64,000 bases of DNA, taken from the NCBI RefSeq assembly GCF_907164915.1, contig NC_061866.1, forward strand, positions 26,243,905 to 26,307,904. Direction: 5' to 3'. Below are positions 1 through 12,200 of the stretch, piece by piece. The notes beneath the pieces are model-generated. The model saw only the letters and a program-made list of their open reading frames with translations, made no database searches and had not been told where the DNA came from. The stretch is from Impatiens glandulifera. Taxonomy: Eukaryota > Streptophyta > Magnoliopsida > Ericales > Balsaminaceae. The translations under genes were made by a program, and so were the position numbers. Every line of letters starts with the position of its first letter. The stretch's first letter is position 1.

Positions 1-362
1 CATATCTTTAATCTTGTCTTGATTTAAATCTGCCCGTTGGAAATGTCTGTTGGCTTATGATTATCCGGAAATTGAATCAACCGGACACATATCGGTTTGT
101 TGCTAGACACCGATTGATTGGTCCTACCGTTGAAGAGAGGAAACCGATTTTTGATAACATGTTCAGCAATTCTGAAGTTTAAGATGGACTGATCTTCTGA
201 TAAGATAAATCAATTGAGTTGATTCCGGTTTGAGCTGTTTTAGAAATATAGATTTGACCGGCCAAAAATGTGACCGCTCCTTGTACCTACACATAAAGTT
301 GAATTTAATTAAGTTCTTTAGATAGTTAAATTACTTATTAATTAACTACCTAATTTATCTAA
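1..362. other. Unassigned sequence left of the additional-ORF remnant
   Basis: No coding signal is visible. The stretch is rich in CCGG words, like the solo LTR at 38387-39713. It ends in a TAACA-like string followed by the open coding sequence of the next feature. It may be the 3' end of an LTR, or the end of an intron (the junction reads ...ctaacag before coding sequence resumes). The window edge prevents a decision. Confidence 0.3.
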
Positions 363-2240
363 CAGAAAAGGTGCTGCTAAAGACGTTCTGGAAAACATTT
401 CGGAAGCCAACCTTATCTACAACCTCATCATAGAGGATGTTGAGGTAAAAGTTGTTGTGAAGATCGAAGCCTTCGACACCTAGATGAATCACAAAATGAG
501 TTCACAATACGATGAAATCATCTCCAGCAACATGATTGAAATTGAATGGAAGAAACTAGTAAAAATGGAGTAGCGTTTTCTTAAATGGACAAAAACAACA
601 AGTGTCCATGAGGCGCTTAAAAGAAGAGAACTTGTCGTGGCATATGCAATGGGACGTTCCCTTTTACCTTAACTTGACGCGAAAAAAGAAATTTTCAACT
701 CCCTTGACAGGGATGCCAATTCAGAGGAAAATGCCCTTAAACGACTTGACCTGCTCATGAATGCATATTTCTCTATCGTCCTCCAATATGCTCATGGTAC
801 AGGATCCTCTAAATCTGAAATCTTCCATTCTAAATCATCTAAGGTAGAGTTAAACTGTGAAGATGAGGAGGAATCGGTCATTCACATTAATGACATTCTT
901 TCTCCGCAAGGCGGGCATCGCCCTCTGTCTAAAGCTGAGCACTCAGTTCGAAACTCGACAAGATCCTCCAATTCTCGAAGAAGAGGAAGTAGTTGCCCCT
1001 AACGTTGAGCAGGCACCTCTATGTCAGAATGAGATGCCCGAACAAAGAAAGTCTCCATCTGTTGAGGGGGAACCCTCAAAGACTATAGAACAGGCATTGG
1101 GTTCACAAGTTGAGAGGGAACCTTTGAAGCCATCTGATCAATAGAATACTCCATTTGTTGAGGGGGAACATTCTCAAAGAGCTTTAGAGTCCGAAAAAGC
1201 TAAGTCATCTTCATCTTTGGAAGAAAGATTACCCTCTCCTCTAAACACTCATCACCTATCTCCTATGAGGATAGCCGACTCTCTTCATGAATATATTTGT
1301 GAAGATCCTCCTCACGCTGGGGACATTTCAGGCTTTGCCAATCTGTTGGATAGTGAAATCCAAGATGACAGAAATGACTCCAGGACTATGAAGGATGCTC
1401 CTCTAGAACCCACCCAGGAAAAGGAACTAGAGCAATCGATACAGGTAAATCTGCATGTTAACCATATTCGCTCTATTTCAGCAAACTCGCAGGTTGTATC
1501 CTTCGCTCCTCCCTCGTCTGAAGAAGCCTCTCTTGGAGGTGCAAGTTTTCGTAATGCCATTATGGATGCATTGGGGGCTATGTAGAAGAACTTAATGGAC
1601 ATGTTGTCCAGATTGGAAAATCTTTAAAAGGGGTCTACAACGAATAAAGAAGCCATTTCCTCCATAGTTACCACTCAAAAGGAAACAAACAAAACTCTGA
1701 AGCGAAACACATATGAAGTTAATCTTCTCCATACTCAGTACAAAAAAAACTGGAAAAGAACTTGCACAAACAACACTTTGATTATCATGATGAATCAAAG
1801 AACTTCAATCTGGAGCTTCACCAAGAGACAAGGTCCATGATTTAATATGTTCGGTCCCAAGTATTGGAGGTTTCCAATTCGCTTAGAAGTGTAGAAACCG
1901 AACATCTAGAGCAAGTCGATGTTGTTGCAAGGCGTTTTTAGGCTGACAAAAATGTTGAAGTTGTAGCTGCAAAAGAAAGAGCCCTTATTGCTGTCAACCT
2001 TGATAATGTTAAAAAGGGGGAAGGAAGCAATAGAGGGGGGTCAACTTCTGCTCGTGGCACATGATCCAAACAAAAAACCACTCAAGGTGGCAGAGGCAGT
2101 TGCCAATCTAATAGAGGTGGTTATGGTCGTGGAGGAAACAAAGGTGGTGGTAATGGTGGTCGAAAAATCGCTCGGCTACAAAACCTTCTAACAGGGGAAG
2201 ATATTCATCAAGGTCCAGATCCAAGAGTTAAAAGGGAAGG
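363..2240 (+). pseudogene. Decayed additional ORF (C-terminal part) of an LTR retrotransposon
   Basis: Several open pieces (about 405-480, 690-1000, 857-1144, 1217-1585, 1930-2240) line up as one protein broken by in-frame stops and frameshifts. The order is an alpha-helical segment, an acidic Glu/Pro/Ser-rich middle, a heptad-like helical part, and a Gly/Arg-rich tail (RGGYGRGG at about 2115-2150). No retroviral catalytic motif is present. It ends about 140 bp before a polypurine tract and LTR start, the position where some plant Copia and Gypsy elements carry an extra, env-position ORF. The composition resembles uncharacterised asterid element proteins I recall. Its presumed N-terminal half is seen in another copy at 39993-40909 on the minus strand. 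The function is unknown, and the link between the halves is inference. Confidence 0.5.
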
Positions 2241-2367
2241 ATCTTAAATCTTTTATCTTGTTTTGTGTATCCTTAACCATGATTGATACTTTGGTTAAAC
2301 AACTGCATTCGTATTTACTTTGATTTGTGTTCTCAACTTAATTGTTGTTGCTGAGTTTTAACATTGT

Positions 2368-2381
2368 CAAAAAGGGGGTAT
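2368..2381 (+). other. Polypurine tract preceding the 3' LTR
   Basis: The string caaaaagggggtat sits directly before TGTTGG, the start of the LTR. This is the normal priming site for plus-strand synthesis in plant LTR retrotransposons, and it identifies the next feature as a 3' LTR in plus orientation. Confidence 0.75.
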
Positions 2382-2592
2382 TGTTGGAAAAAATTAAAAC
2401 AAAGAAAGTTAATTAAGAATAAAAAAAGTTTAATTAACCTTAAAAGAACTTAAAAGATCGTTATGGCTTGGAACATAATTTTGATGATGTAAATATGGTC
2501 AAGTTAATTTGTCTATTTATTTTGTGTAGGCGTAAATCTAAATACTTTGCTACTTTAGACACGGTCTGAAGACGGTAGTCTTAGACGTCTTA

Positions 2593-5125
2593 CGTAGTTA
2601 GACGAGGTAGTCTAACTCCTTTAGACGTTGTCTAAAGGAAAACGTAGTTAGAAAAGGTAGTCTAACTTTTTTAAACGTTGTCTAAAGAGAAATATAGTTA
2701 GACGAGGTAGTCTAACTTCTTTAGACGATGTCTAAAGGGAAACGTAATTAGACGAGGTCGTCTAACTCCTTTATACGCGGTCTAAAGGGAAACATAGTTA
2801 ATTGAGGTAGTCTAACTCCTTTAGATGTTGTCTAAAGGGAAATATAGTTAGACGAGGTAGTCTAATCCCTTTAGACATTGTCTAAAGGGAAACATAGTTA
2901 GACGATGTAGTCTAACTTCTTTAGACGTTGTCTAAAGAGAAACATAGTTAGACAAGGTAGTCTAACTTCTTTAGACGATGTCTAAAGGGAAACATAATTA
3001 GACGAGGTCGTCAAACTCCTTTATACGTAGTCTAAAGGGAAACATAGTTAATTGAGGTAGTCTAACTCCTTTAGATGTTGTCTAAAGGGAAACGTAGTTA
3101 GACGAGGTAGTCTAACCCCTTTAGACGTTGTCTAAAGGGAAACGTAGTTAGACGATGTAGTCTAACTCCTTTAGACGTTATCTAAAGGGAAACGTAGTTA
3201 GACGAGGTAGTCTAACTCCTTTAGACGTTGTCTAAAGGGAAACGTAGTTAGACGAGGTAGTCTAACTCCTTTAGACGTTGTCTAAAGGGAAGCATAGTTA
3301 GACGAGGTCGTCTAACTCCTTTAGAGGGAAACATAGTTAGACGAGGTAATCTAACTCTTTTAGACGTTGTCTAAAGGGAAACCTAGTTAGACAAGGTAGT
3401 CTAACTCTTTTAAACATTGTCTAAAGGGAAGCATAGTTATACGAGGTCGTCTAACTCCTTTAGATGCGGTCTAAAGGGAAATGTAGTTAGACGAGGTAGT
3501 CTAACTCCTTTAGACATTGTCTAAAGTGAAACGTAGTTAGACGGGGTAGTCTAACTCCTTTAGACGATGTCTAAAGGGAAATGTAGTTAAACGAGGTAGT
3601 CTAACTCATTTAGACTTTGTCTAAAGGGAAGCGTAGTTAAACGAGGTTGTCTAACTCCTTTAGACGCGGTCTAAAGGGAAATGTAATTAGACGAGGTATT
3701 CTAACTCCTTTAGACATTGTCTAAAGGTAAGCGTAGTTAGATGAGGTCGTCTAACTCCTTTAGACGCGGTCTAAAGGGAAACGTAGTTAGACGAGGTAGT
3801 CTAACTCCTTTAGACGTTGTCTAAAGAGAAGCATAGTTAGATGAGGTCGTCTAACTACTTTAGATGCGATGTAAAGGGAAACGTAGTTAGACAAGGTAGT
3901 CTAATTCTTTTAGACGTTGTCTAAAGGGAAGCGTAGTTAGACAATGTTGTCTAACTCTTTTAGACGCGGTTTAAAGGGAAACGTAGTTAGACGAGGTAGT
4001 CTAACTCTTTTAGACGTTGTCTAAAGGGAAACATAGTTAGACAAGGTGTTTAAATCCTTTAAATGCTGTCTAAAGGGAAGCGTAGTTAAACGAGGTCGTA
4101 TAACTCCTTTAGACGCGGTCTAAAGGGAAACGTAGTTAGATGATGTAGTATAACTCTTTTAGACGTTGTCTAAAGGGAAACATAGTTAGACGAGGTAATC
4201 TAACTCCTTTAGACGTTGTCTAAAGGGAAATGTAGTTAGACGAGGTAATCTAACTCATTTAGACATTGTCTAAATGGAAGCGTAGTTAAACGAGGTTGTC
4301 TAACTACTTTAGACGTGGTTCAAAGGAAAACGTAGTTAGACGAGGTAGTTTAACCCTTTTAGACGTTGTCTAAAGGAAAGCATAGTTAGACGAGGTCGTC
4401 TAACTTCTTTAGACACGGTCTAAAGGAAAAAGTAGTTAGACGATGTAGTCTAACTCTTTTAGATGTGTTCTAAAGCGAAACGTAGTTAGACAAGGTAATC
4501 TAACTCCTTTAAACGTTGTCTAAAGGAAGCATAGTTATACGAGGTCGTATAACTCCTTTATACGCGGTCTAAAGGGAAACGTAGTTAGACGAGGTAGTCT
4601 AACTATTTTAGATGTTTTCTAAAAGGAAACGTAGTTAGACGAGGTAATCTAACTCCTGTAGACGATGTCTAAAGGGAAATTTGTTAGACGAGGTAATCTA
4701 ACTCATTTAGACGTTGTCTAAAGGGAAGCGTAGTTAAACGAGGTTATCTAACTCCTTTAGACGCAGTCTAAAGGGAAACGTAGTTAGACAAGGTAGTCTA
4801 ACTCCTTTAGACGTTGTCTAAAGGGAAACGTAGTTAGACGATGTCCTTTAACTCTTTTAGACGCGGTCTAAAGGGAAACGTTGTTAGACGAGGTAGTCTA
4901 ACTCCTTTAGGCGCTGTCTAAAGGGAAACGTAGTTAGACAAGGTAGTCTAACTATTTTAGACGTTGTCTAAAGGGAAACATAGTTAGACAATGTAGTCTA
5001 ACTTCTTTAGACGCGGTCTAAAGGGATGCGTAGTTAGACGAGGTCGTATAACTCCTTTAGACGCTATCAAAATGAATGCGTAGTTAGACGAGGACGTCTA
5101 ACTCCTTTAGACATTGTGTAAAGAA
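2593..5125 (+). repeat. 50-bp minisatellite array, about 50 units, two hairpins per unit
   Basis: A 50-bp period is seen directly (for example 3181, 3231, 3281). Each unit contains GTTAGAC...GTCTAAC and CTTTAGAC...GTCTAAAG, two adjacent inverted repeats with loops of about 2-6 nt and 3 nt. Units fall into a type with GAGGTAG plus GTTGTC and a type with GAGGTCG plus GCGGTC. The two types alternate in places. One unit is shortened at about 3320-3330. Confidence 0.95.
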
Positions 5126-5403
5126 GAACGTCTGATGCCTTACTTTAGCAGCTGTCTGAAGGAAGCATCCGTCTAACCACAATCACTTATATGTCTACTC
5201 CACTTCTTTCAATAGTCTGACAAGCCAGCTAATTCTATCAAATGAATGATTGTCACGTACGCGGATATCTTTTTTTCACCTTTCCAGTATAGGACAATAT
5301 TAGAGAATATCTGGCGCACTATATGTTCGGTATGGCCACGATCTAAATTCTCATAGTCTATTATACTCTTGTACTAAGAGGAGGTCGTCCAACGGACATA
5401 TGC

Positions 5404-5455
5404 CACGTGTCCACACAGAATATTCGACTATTGGTGTACTTCAACTATATATAGA
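5404..5455 (+). promoter_or_regulatory. LTR promoter: G-box and TATA-like box
   Basis: CACGTG at 5404-5409 lies about 36 bp before CTATATATAGA at 5445-5455, inside the LTR downstream of the minisatellite. The related minus-strand LTR has the region but a degraded G-box. The spacing and order suggest the element's own promoter, with the minisatellite upstream in U3. Confidence 0.45.
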
Positions 5456-5945
5456 ACCTCAAGGACAACGGTCGAACTGTCCGTCCGAAAAACTCACCAC
5501 TAAACAACTGTTTATCATACACAAGAATCTCTTACTATCTGTCTAACTGCGAGTACATTGTAATTGCATACTGTCTTTTCTGTGAGAAACCTCAGTGTTG
5601 TAAGTTGAATAGAGGCTATTCTGTTCAACAAAAAGTGATATAGATCAGTGAGTTGTATACGATTCAAAGTCTTTAGTGGATATCCTTGCAGTTGTGGAAG
5701 AAGGGATAACGTAGGAGTTTTATCTCCGAACATACATAAAACTTCTTGTGTTCTTTAGTTTCTGCCATTTGCATTTAGTTGTCTAAAACTTCAAATTCAA
5801 TGAACAATTCCGCACTTGAATCTGTTTCAAGAGTTTGGAGGATTTACGAAGAATAGAAACAAATATTAATCTCTCACAGGATTATTATTGAAGAGTTTAT
5901 TGTAAGTTGTTCACAATAGTCAGACCCTAGTCTCTATTGTTAACA

Positions 5946-8006
5946 CTGATCCCTTCACATCCAATTATAGGAATGTACGTGTGTTGCATAAAATAAAATC
6001 AATTAATAGATTCGTTTTCCCTAATAGACAGTTATCTGTGATAAACTCAATCTTAAACGAAAGACGATGAAATTGTTTTAAGGAAATATATCTAACACAT
6101 GTCTCAAATCAATATCTCAATTGGGTGATTTTATCCTTTATATATATATATAGGAGAGCTAAAGCGATGTTGTTTCTAGCTCATTCATGATCTTCTTAAT
6201 GCAGTCTCGCGTCTCACGATCAGTCCGCAATCCACGATGGTTGACCTTCATTGCGTCATTTACCTCCCTTTGCTGGTTCCGGCTTACTGTCGCTAACAAT
6301 TCGCAATGGCCAACGACTGTCATTGGTGACTTTTTTCGATCTCATTTATTTTTCAAATATGAAAATAAACACAAAACGAATTGAGGTTTTATTTTACTTT
6401 TATTTTATTTTATTTATTTATTTATCACATTTAGGTTTATTATAAATAGTTCGAAATTAAATAAGTTGGAATTCGATTTATACATCATAGGTTTAAACTA
6501 ATTATTTGTTTGCTCAAAATTATTTAAAAATATATATCAGATGTAAAAATTGAGTATCTACAAACTTAAAATATATCAATTCAAAAAATAAATATGAATA
6601 TTTTTTTTTACTTAAGGTACTCGAACTTGCCACTATTACTTCTCAAATCATTATATTTCTCTATGTGTCGTATCCATATATTTTAATATATAATATAACC
6701 ATCTAATAAAAATAATTTATTGTTATTTAAAATATTTTATAAAAATTGACATTGTTTAATTAATTTGTTTGATAGTATTATTACTAATATATTAATCAAA
6801 TTAAAATGATTTATTGTTATTTAGAATATTTTATAGAGATTTATATTGTTTACATTTTTTAATTAATTTGTTTGATAATATTGTTCCTAATATACTAATT
6901 TGGTTGTTTTTGGTGATACTTTAAATATTAATACTTTTTTTATTAATTTTTTCGTTCTAATATGAATATTTTTTAAAAATATAAATAATTATAAAATACA
7001 TATAATTTAGAGTTAACCTAAAAAAAATTGAGTGATTATTGAATCTGCCCAATTTTAAAATTTAAATTATTTACTACTTATATTTTAATTTAATTACTTT
7101 AATTTTGTAGATATTATTTATAAATTAGAATTATCTCTCTCTATATATATAGTTTTTTTATATATAAAATTAATTATAATCAAATAATTTATCACATTAA
7201 TTAATTTATTAATTAAAATATTAAATTATTATTTATTTAAAAATAAATCTTATTTCATTATTATATATTAATATCTTTTAAAACATTTCACTAAAAAGAC
7301 ATTAATTACTTAAAATTAACACCAATCAACATCTAAAATAAATATTATATTGAAGAAAACCTTTTTATGATAGGTATATATATTTATATTAAGAGATTAA
7401 ATATTTAATTATTTTATTTTACACATACATATCATTTATATTAAAGTATTAGAATACCACGATTAAAGGTCGGCCTACTAAAAGATTAGCATTTGACATA
7501 TTAATGTTGGGTTGGAAACTCGGTGGGAACCATTGTTGCAAGCATTCATTATTTGGTGTTAAAAGTTTAGGTTTTAGACCCCAAGTTAAGAATATTTAAG
7601 AAGCTGGTTTAGAGTTAAACATTTTTGAATGGTTATGACAGTCATGAAGCTCTTCTTCATTTGTGGAATCTATCTCTTCCTTTTACCATTCAAAATATAT
7701 GAGAAAGGATAATCATAAAAGATACTGGGTTTTATGAATTTTCTGATAAAAAGATAGGATTTGTTGTCAAAGTGCAAATTCTTTTCATAGGTTATAGGAT
7801 TTCATCTCTAAGCGGTTATAAATTATATGATGATGTATACGTCATTCTCTCTAATATTACATGTTAAATATATTTTTTCAAAATATGAAAGTTGCATCAT
7901 TAATAATATATAGGGTCAATTATTGCATTTAGGTGGGATCATAACTTCATGAGTCTAATTATAATTAATTTATGAACGGATCAATCCAACTCGAGTATCC
8001 ATTTAC

Positions 8007-8038
<32 letters not shown>

Positions 8039-8880
8039 CCAAATGAACCACAATTTTTAACCCGATAATTCGAACACTTTAAAAATTAAGCATCATTATA
8101 TATATAGATTATTTAGTTAAAAATTTATTATATTGTTAAAATATCCCACGTTTATCAAATTTGACGTTGAATTTAATATATAAATTTTCATTAGCATAGT
8201 TGATTAAAGAGTTGTATTTGTTTTGTTATGTTGCAAGTTCGAAACACACTTATAACATTTTAAATTTTATTCTTAACCGTTTTAAGTTTATGAGTGGGTC
8301 AACTCACAGTCCGACTCAAGTATCCATTTACTCTCATATATATATATATCCAAATTAACCACAACTCTCTACCCGACAATCCGGACACTTTAAAAATTAA
8401 GTTTAATTATATATATATATTATTTTATTTGAGGATATAAATGTTAATTTCTTGATTGAAAATTTATTGTTAAATAAAATTTTTAGAGCGACATTTATGA
8501 TATTACTATCTACAATTTATTCGAATATTTATTTTTATGGACATAATTTTTTAAAATTTAATTTACTATTTTTTTTCTTTAATTCACATTTGTACACTCG
8601 TTTTATTCTTAATTTTTCAGTTAATTTTTTTTTTATGTCTAGATGTTTTTAAGCCCATCCGATTTGAATTTATAGATTCATCCCTAGCTAATTTTATCAT
8701 ATAGTTTATTTTTATTTTATTTTATATTATGAAAGTAATATTGTTTTAAATTTAATAAAACAATTATTTAAAAGCAGTGAAATTGAATTAAATATGGTTT
8801 ATTTTGATGAGTTAAATAAAATTGAATTAAAACATACAGAATGAAATCTCCTTAAGGACACTTAATTATATTAAATTGGA
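5946..8880. other. AT-rich intergenic region without recognisable genes
   Basis: No conserved coding sequence is seen on either strand. The content is long AT stretches, TA microsatellites (for example about 8013-8040), and a moderately complex part at 7470-7860 that I cannot assign. A diverged direct repeat is listed separately. Confidence 0.7.
7972..8423 (+). repeat. Diverged direct repeat (7972-8107 and 8291-8423)
   Basis: Both copies hold GTATCCATTTACTCT, then a TA microsatellite, then a stretch ending CACTTTAAAAATTAAG. The copies are offset by about 324 bp and differ in TA-tract length. The origin is unknown. Confidence 0.65.
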
Positions 8881-8892
8881 CATTGTGATGTT

Positions 8893-9062
8893 TGGGCCGG
8901 GTCGGATTTGGCAGAAAAAAAGTTATTTGCGGGCCTAGGCCCTAGGGCACAATATTGATTGACAAAGAGATCTTACGACGTCGTACTTGTCATAAACCCT
9001 CTAAATACTGGTTTATAGTTTTGAGATCCCCACTCGCGCTCTTTCTCTCTCTCTCTCTCTCG
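8893..9062 (+). promoter_or_regulatory. Probable CCT1 promoter and 5' UTR region
   Basis: TGGGCC (8893-8898), the palindrome GGGCCTAGGCCC (8931-8942), a GACGTC-centred palindrome (8975-8984) and a telo-box-like AAACCCT (8994-9000) cluster in a GC-rich patch. A CT-repeat (about 9038-9062), typical of plant 5' leaders, follows. Site II (TGGGCC/T) plus telo-box is a known combination in promoters of plant translation and protein-folding housekeeping genes. The coding start is at 9232. Confidence 0.6.
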
Positions 9063-9231
9063 TTATTTCCAGAGATCAGTGATTATCGATCTCACTCATC
9101 TTCACTACAACTTCCCGTCGGCTGGTCTTTCCACGGCGCAGATCTAGCATCGTTTTACCTTTTCGATATCTTGTTCCTGCATCTGCTACTTCTCTCATTT
9201 CATTTTGGTTCCCGTAGCTTAATCGGACCAA

Positions 9232-12200
9232 ATGGCGATGGCCTCACAAACCCCCGACATAATGGGAGAGCGCCAGTCAGGGCAAGATGTTCGTACTCAA
9301 AATGGTACCATTTCTATCCATCTCCAGACGTACAACTGTCTCTCTTATTATTCTATGTTGCTAGATGCTGTTTGTATTTGCATGAGTTCGTTTTTCATTA
9401 TATATTTGCTTCCATACGAGGGTTTCAAATGTTACAGGAAATCATATACTTGCGAGTAGCCCTAAAAATATGATATTGAACAACACTTCTCATTCTCAGA
9501 GAGTCTGTTCCTTAGCCAACTCATTACTGAATAACCTAGGATTGATAAGTCGAGCTGAAACTGGTACCAAAAAGAAAAGAAAACACCTCTATTGTTAAAC
9601 TTCAGTTCAAAAAGTTGCAAATAGAACTTACCTTTTCGGCTATGGTTGGAGTAAAGGAGAGATATCTGACCGAATCTTAAGCTAGTTATTAAAAGTTGTC
9701 AACTTTTGGTGACCATGATAAGTAATTTGTACAAAACACCTCTATTGATAGACTGCAGTCAAAAAGTTGCAAATAGAAGTTGGCAGGTCAGCTATAGTTT
9801 GAGTTAAGGAGAGTTATACTGAAATGTGTAAGTTTGTATTACGTAATGGGTTAGGCATGGAATCAGTCCCTACTTAGGTCTTGATTTGGTATAAGGTTCA
9901 CAGGAATTCACTTTTTATTATATAACAATTAATGGATACTAGCTACAGACGCTAAAGTAGCTCAAGATAAATCAAAGAGATGCGTCATATTTGTATTATA
10001 TGTTTTATTTCATTCCCTTGTACCATTTTATGTGACTGTTAGTTTATATATCTTCCTATAGTTATTCTTTTTGAAATGTTAAAGTTTGTCTTATCAGATT
10101 TGTGGAGAATGCAACCTATAATAATAGAAATTATGTCTATAGAAAGTCTTGAACACATACCTTATTATTGTTCATTCAACCACTCAACTATCAAACCACG
10201 CTGAATAATTTTTCCTTTATATAAATATGTATTTTCTATCAAGTCAACATTTGTTTTTCATCATATCATTCACTTTTTGTTCTAAGTTTTCTAGTATACT
10301 ATTAAAACTTACTTTCTGAGTATATAAAAAATTACAGCCATTTTGATCATTTCGAATTTAATAAAAAACAAACTTACCAAATAAGTCACAGTGTTTTCAT
10401 TTCAATGTGAAGATGTTCATGTGTCTTCAATGATTCTACTAGTGTAGCACTTGGATTTGGCGTAAGTAATAAAGCCAAATTAATGTTCTCATAAGCTAAT
10501 TCCTAAGCATCCCTTCAATGACCTATGGTTTTTGAAGGGATATCGATATAATCTGATCAATTGCTTAAATCCTGAGGTTGCAACCAATCCCAGAAAATTC
10601 CCATGTTTTGTTGTTTATTGCAAGAATGTCACATTCCATATGAAAAACTGTAAGAAATACAAATTAAGTTTTCATCAGTAACTGTGGATATTGTTCCTAA
10701 CACAGTCAACAAGCTCTCTCTCTCTCTCACTTTCTCTTTCATTACTAGTGCATTCACTCTAGCAAGTTAATTTAAAAGAAAATCTAACCTGTTATAATAT
10801 GTTTATAAATATGTCCATGTATAAGCGACAGTGGTATTATGTAGGAAATACAGTGACATTATAATTAATCATCTGTTATCATAGACATAATTGGATGGAA
10901 TTGGTCTCTCAACTTATGAACACATTTTTTCAGAAATCTTGTTCTTGCATATTTACTTTATTTTAATTGTTTTGCTTAGAGCCAAAATCTGAAAACACTA
11001 TGTTTATTATGTCTGCAGTTATGGCATGTCAAGCCGTTGCGAACATTGTGAAGTCTTCTCTTGGTCCTGTTGGACTGGACAAGGTGTTTTCCTTTCTCCA
11101 TTGAAGTTTGTCTATTCCTATTTTGTTGTATAACTAGAAAACTTGCTATGATCATAGAATTGTTGGATGTTTAGACTCGTTCTGACTCTTGAAGTGAGTT
11201 GATATCAAGTTGGAATGTATTGAGTGCAAGATGGAATATCTCTACAAATTAGTTTGTAAATACTGCATTTCTATTGAAACAATCTTTGAATAAATTCTTA
11301 TGTAGTTCTATTATGGGTAACTAATCTTGTGTTTGCCAAATCCTATGTATATCTATTATGGCTAACTTATGCTGTGTAGAATCATCTCTAAATTTCAATG
11401 CTAGTAATTTGCGAGGTTTTTGCAATTTTGTTCACACTCTAACGGTTTACCTCAGATGCTTGTTGATGATATTGGGGATGTAACAATTACAAATGATGGA
11501 GCTACAATACTGAAGATGCTAGAAGTTGAGCATCCAGCTGCCAAGGTTGAAAGAACAAAAGAATTCCTCAAGCTTGAGACTTGTTTTATGTTGTCATAAT
11601 CATCTTTCTTATATGTGATACATGTGTAGGTGCTTGTTGAGCTGGCTGAACTTCAAGATCGTGAAGTTGGGGATGGGACGACTTCGGTGGTGATTATAGC
11701 TGCTGAGCTACTCAAGGTAAAGTCCAGTGTGCACACTATTCGTTTATCTGTTACAGACTATGAAGTACTATCAAATGTTAATTCATGTGGTTTTGATTAC
11801 TGTAATAAATATAATTTGTGATTTATTATTTGTTGCTGCAGAGAGCCAACGATTTGGTGAGAAACAAGATTCATCCAACATCAATAATTAGTGGTTACAG
11901 AGTGAGTACTACTATTGACTAGTATGATTTTATCCTTGAGTTTGCTAGTAAAGGAAAATATTACCTTCTGCCTTGTTCTTGGTAACATCTAAAATGAAGT
12001 ATTTTCCTTTCAGCTTGCCATGAGAGAAGCATGCAAATATGTTGATGAGAAGCTAGCTGTAAAGGTAACGCTCTTGGTCCAATTTACTTTTTTTGTTTTG
12101 TTTTAAGTTTGTTGATAGCTTGTTTAAGGCTGTCAATTAAATAGATTTTCTTTAGTTTCTCTAAAGCTGGTACAGGTACAACACTTTATTTGCCAAAAGC

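Larger units (their letters stand above)
2382..5945 (+). mobile_element. 3' LTR (about 3.56 kb) dominated by an internal minisatellite
   Basis: The LTR starts TGTTGG right after the polypurine tract and ends ...TTGTTAACA. About 2.5 kb of it is a 50-bp tandem array (separate entry). Downstream of the array lie a G-box (CACGTG, 5404-5409) and a TATA-like CTATATATAGA (5445-5455), then a region shared with the LTR at 36868-39884 (for example the stretch around 5700-5760, shared with 37060-37110 in reverse and with 39320-39390). No primer-binding site follows position 5945, which fits a 3' rather than a 5' LTR. The 5' part of the element lies outside the window. Confidence 0.75.

Noticed and set aside
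2593..5125. CRISPR-like or centromeric satellite array
   Set aside because: The 50-bp repeat has no unique spacers, lies inside an LTR with a polypurine tract before it, and recurs inside a related LTR. The context is a plant nuclear genome.
5515..5733. 72-codon minus-strand frame in the LTR end
   Set aside because: The region is conserved as LTR sequence in both LTR families here. The frame is not kept in the relatives.
8955..9473. 172-codon open frame over the CCT1 start
   Set aside because: It runs through the CT-repeat leader, the first CCT1 exon in another frame and the intron. It has no recognisable domain.
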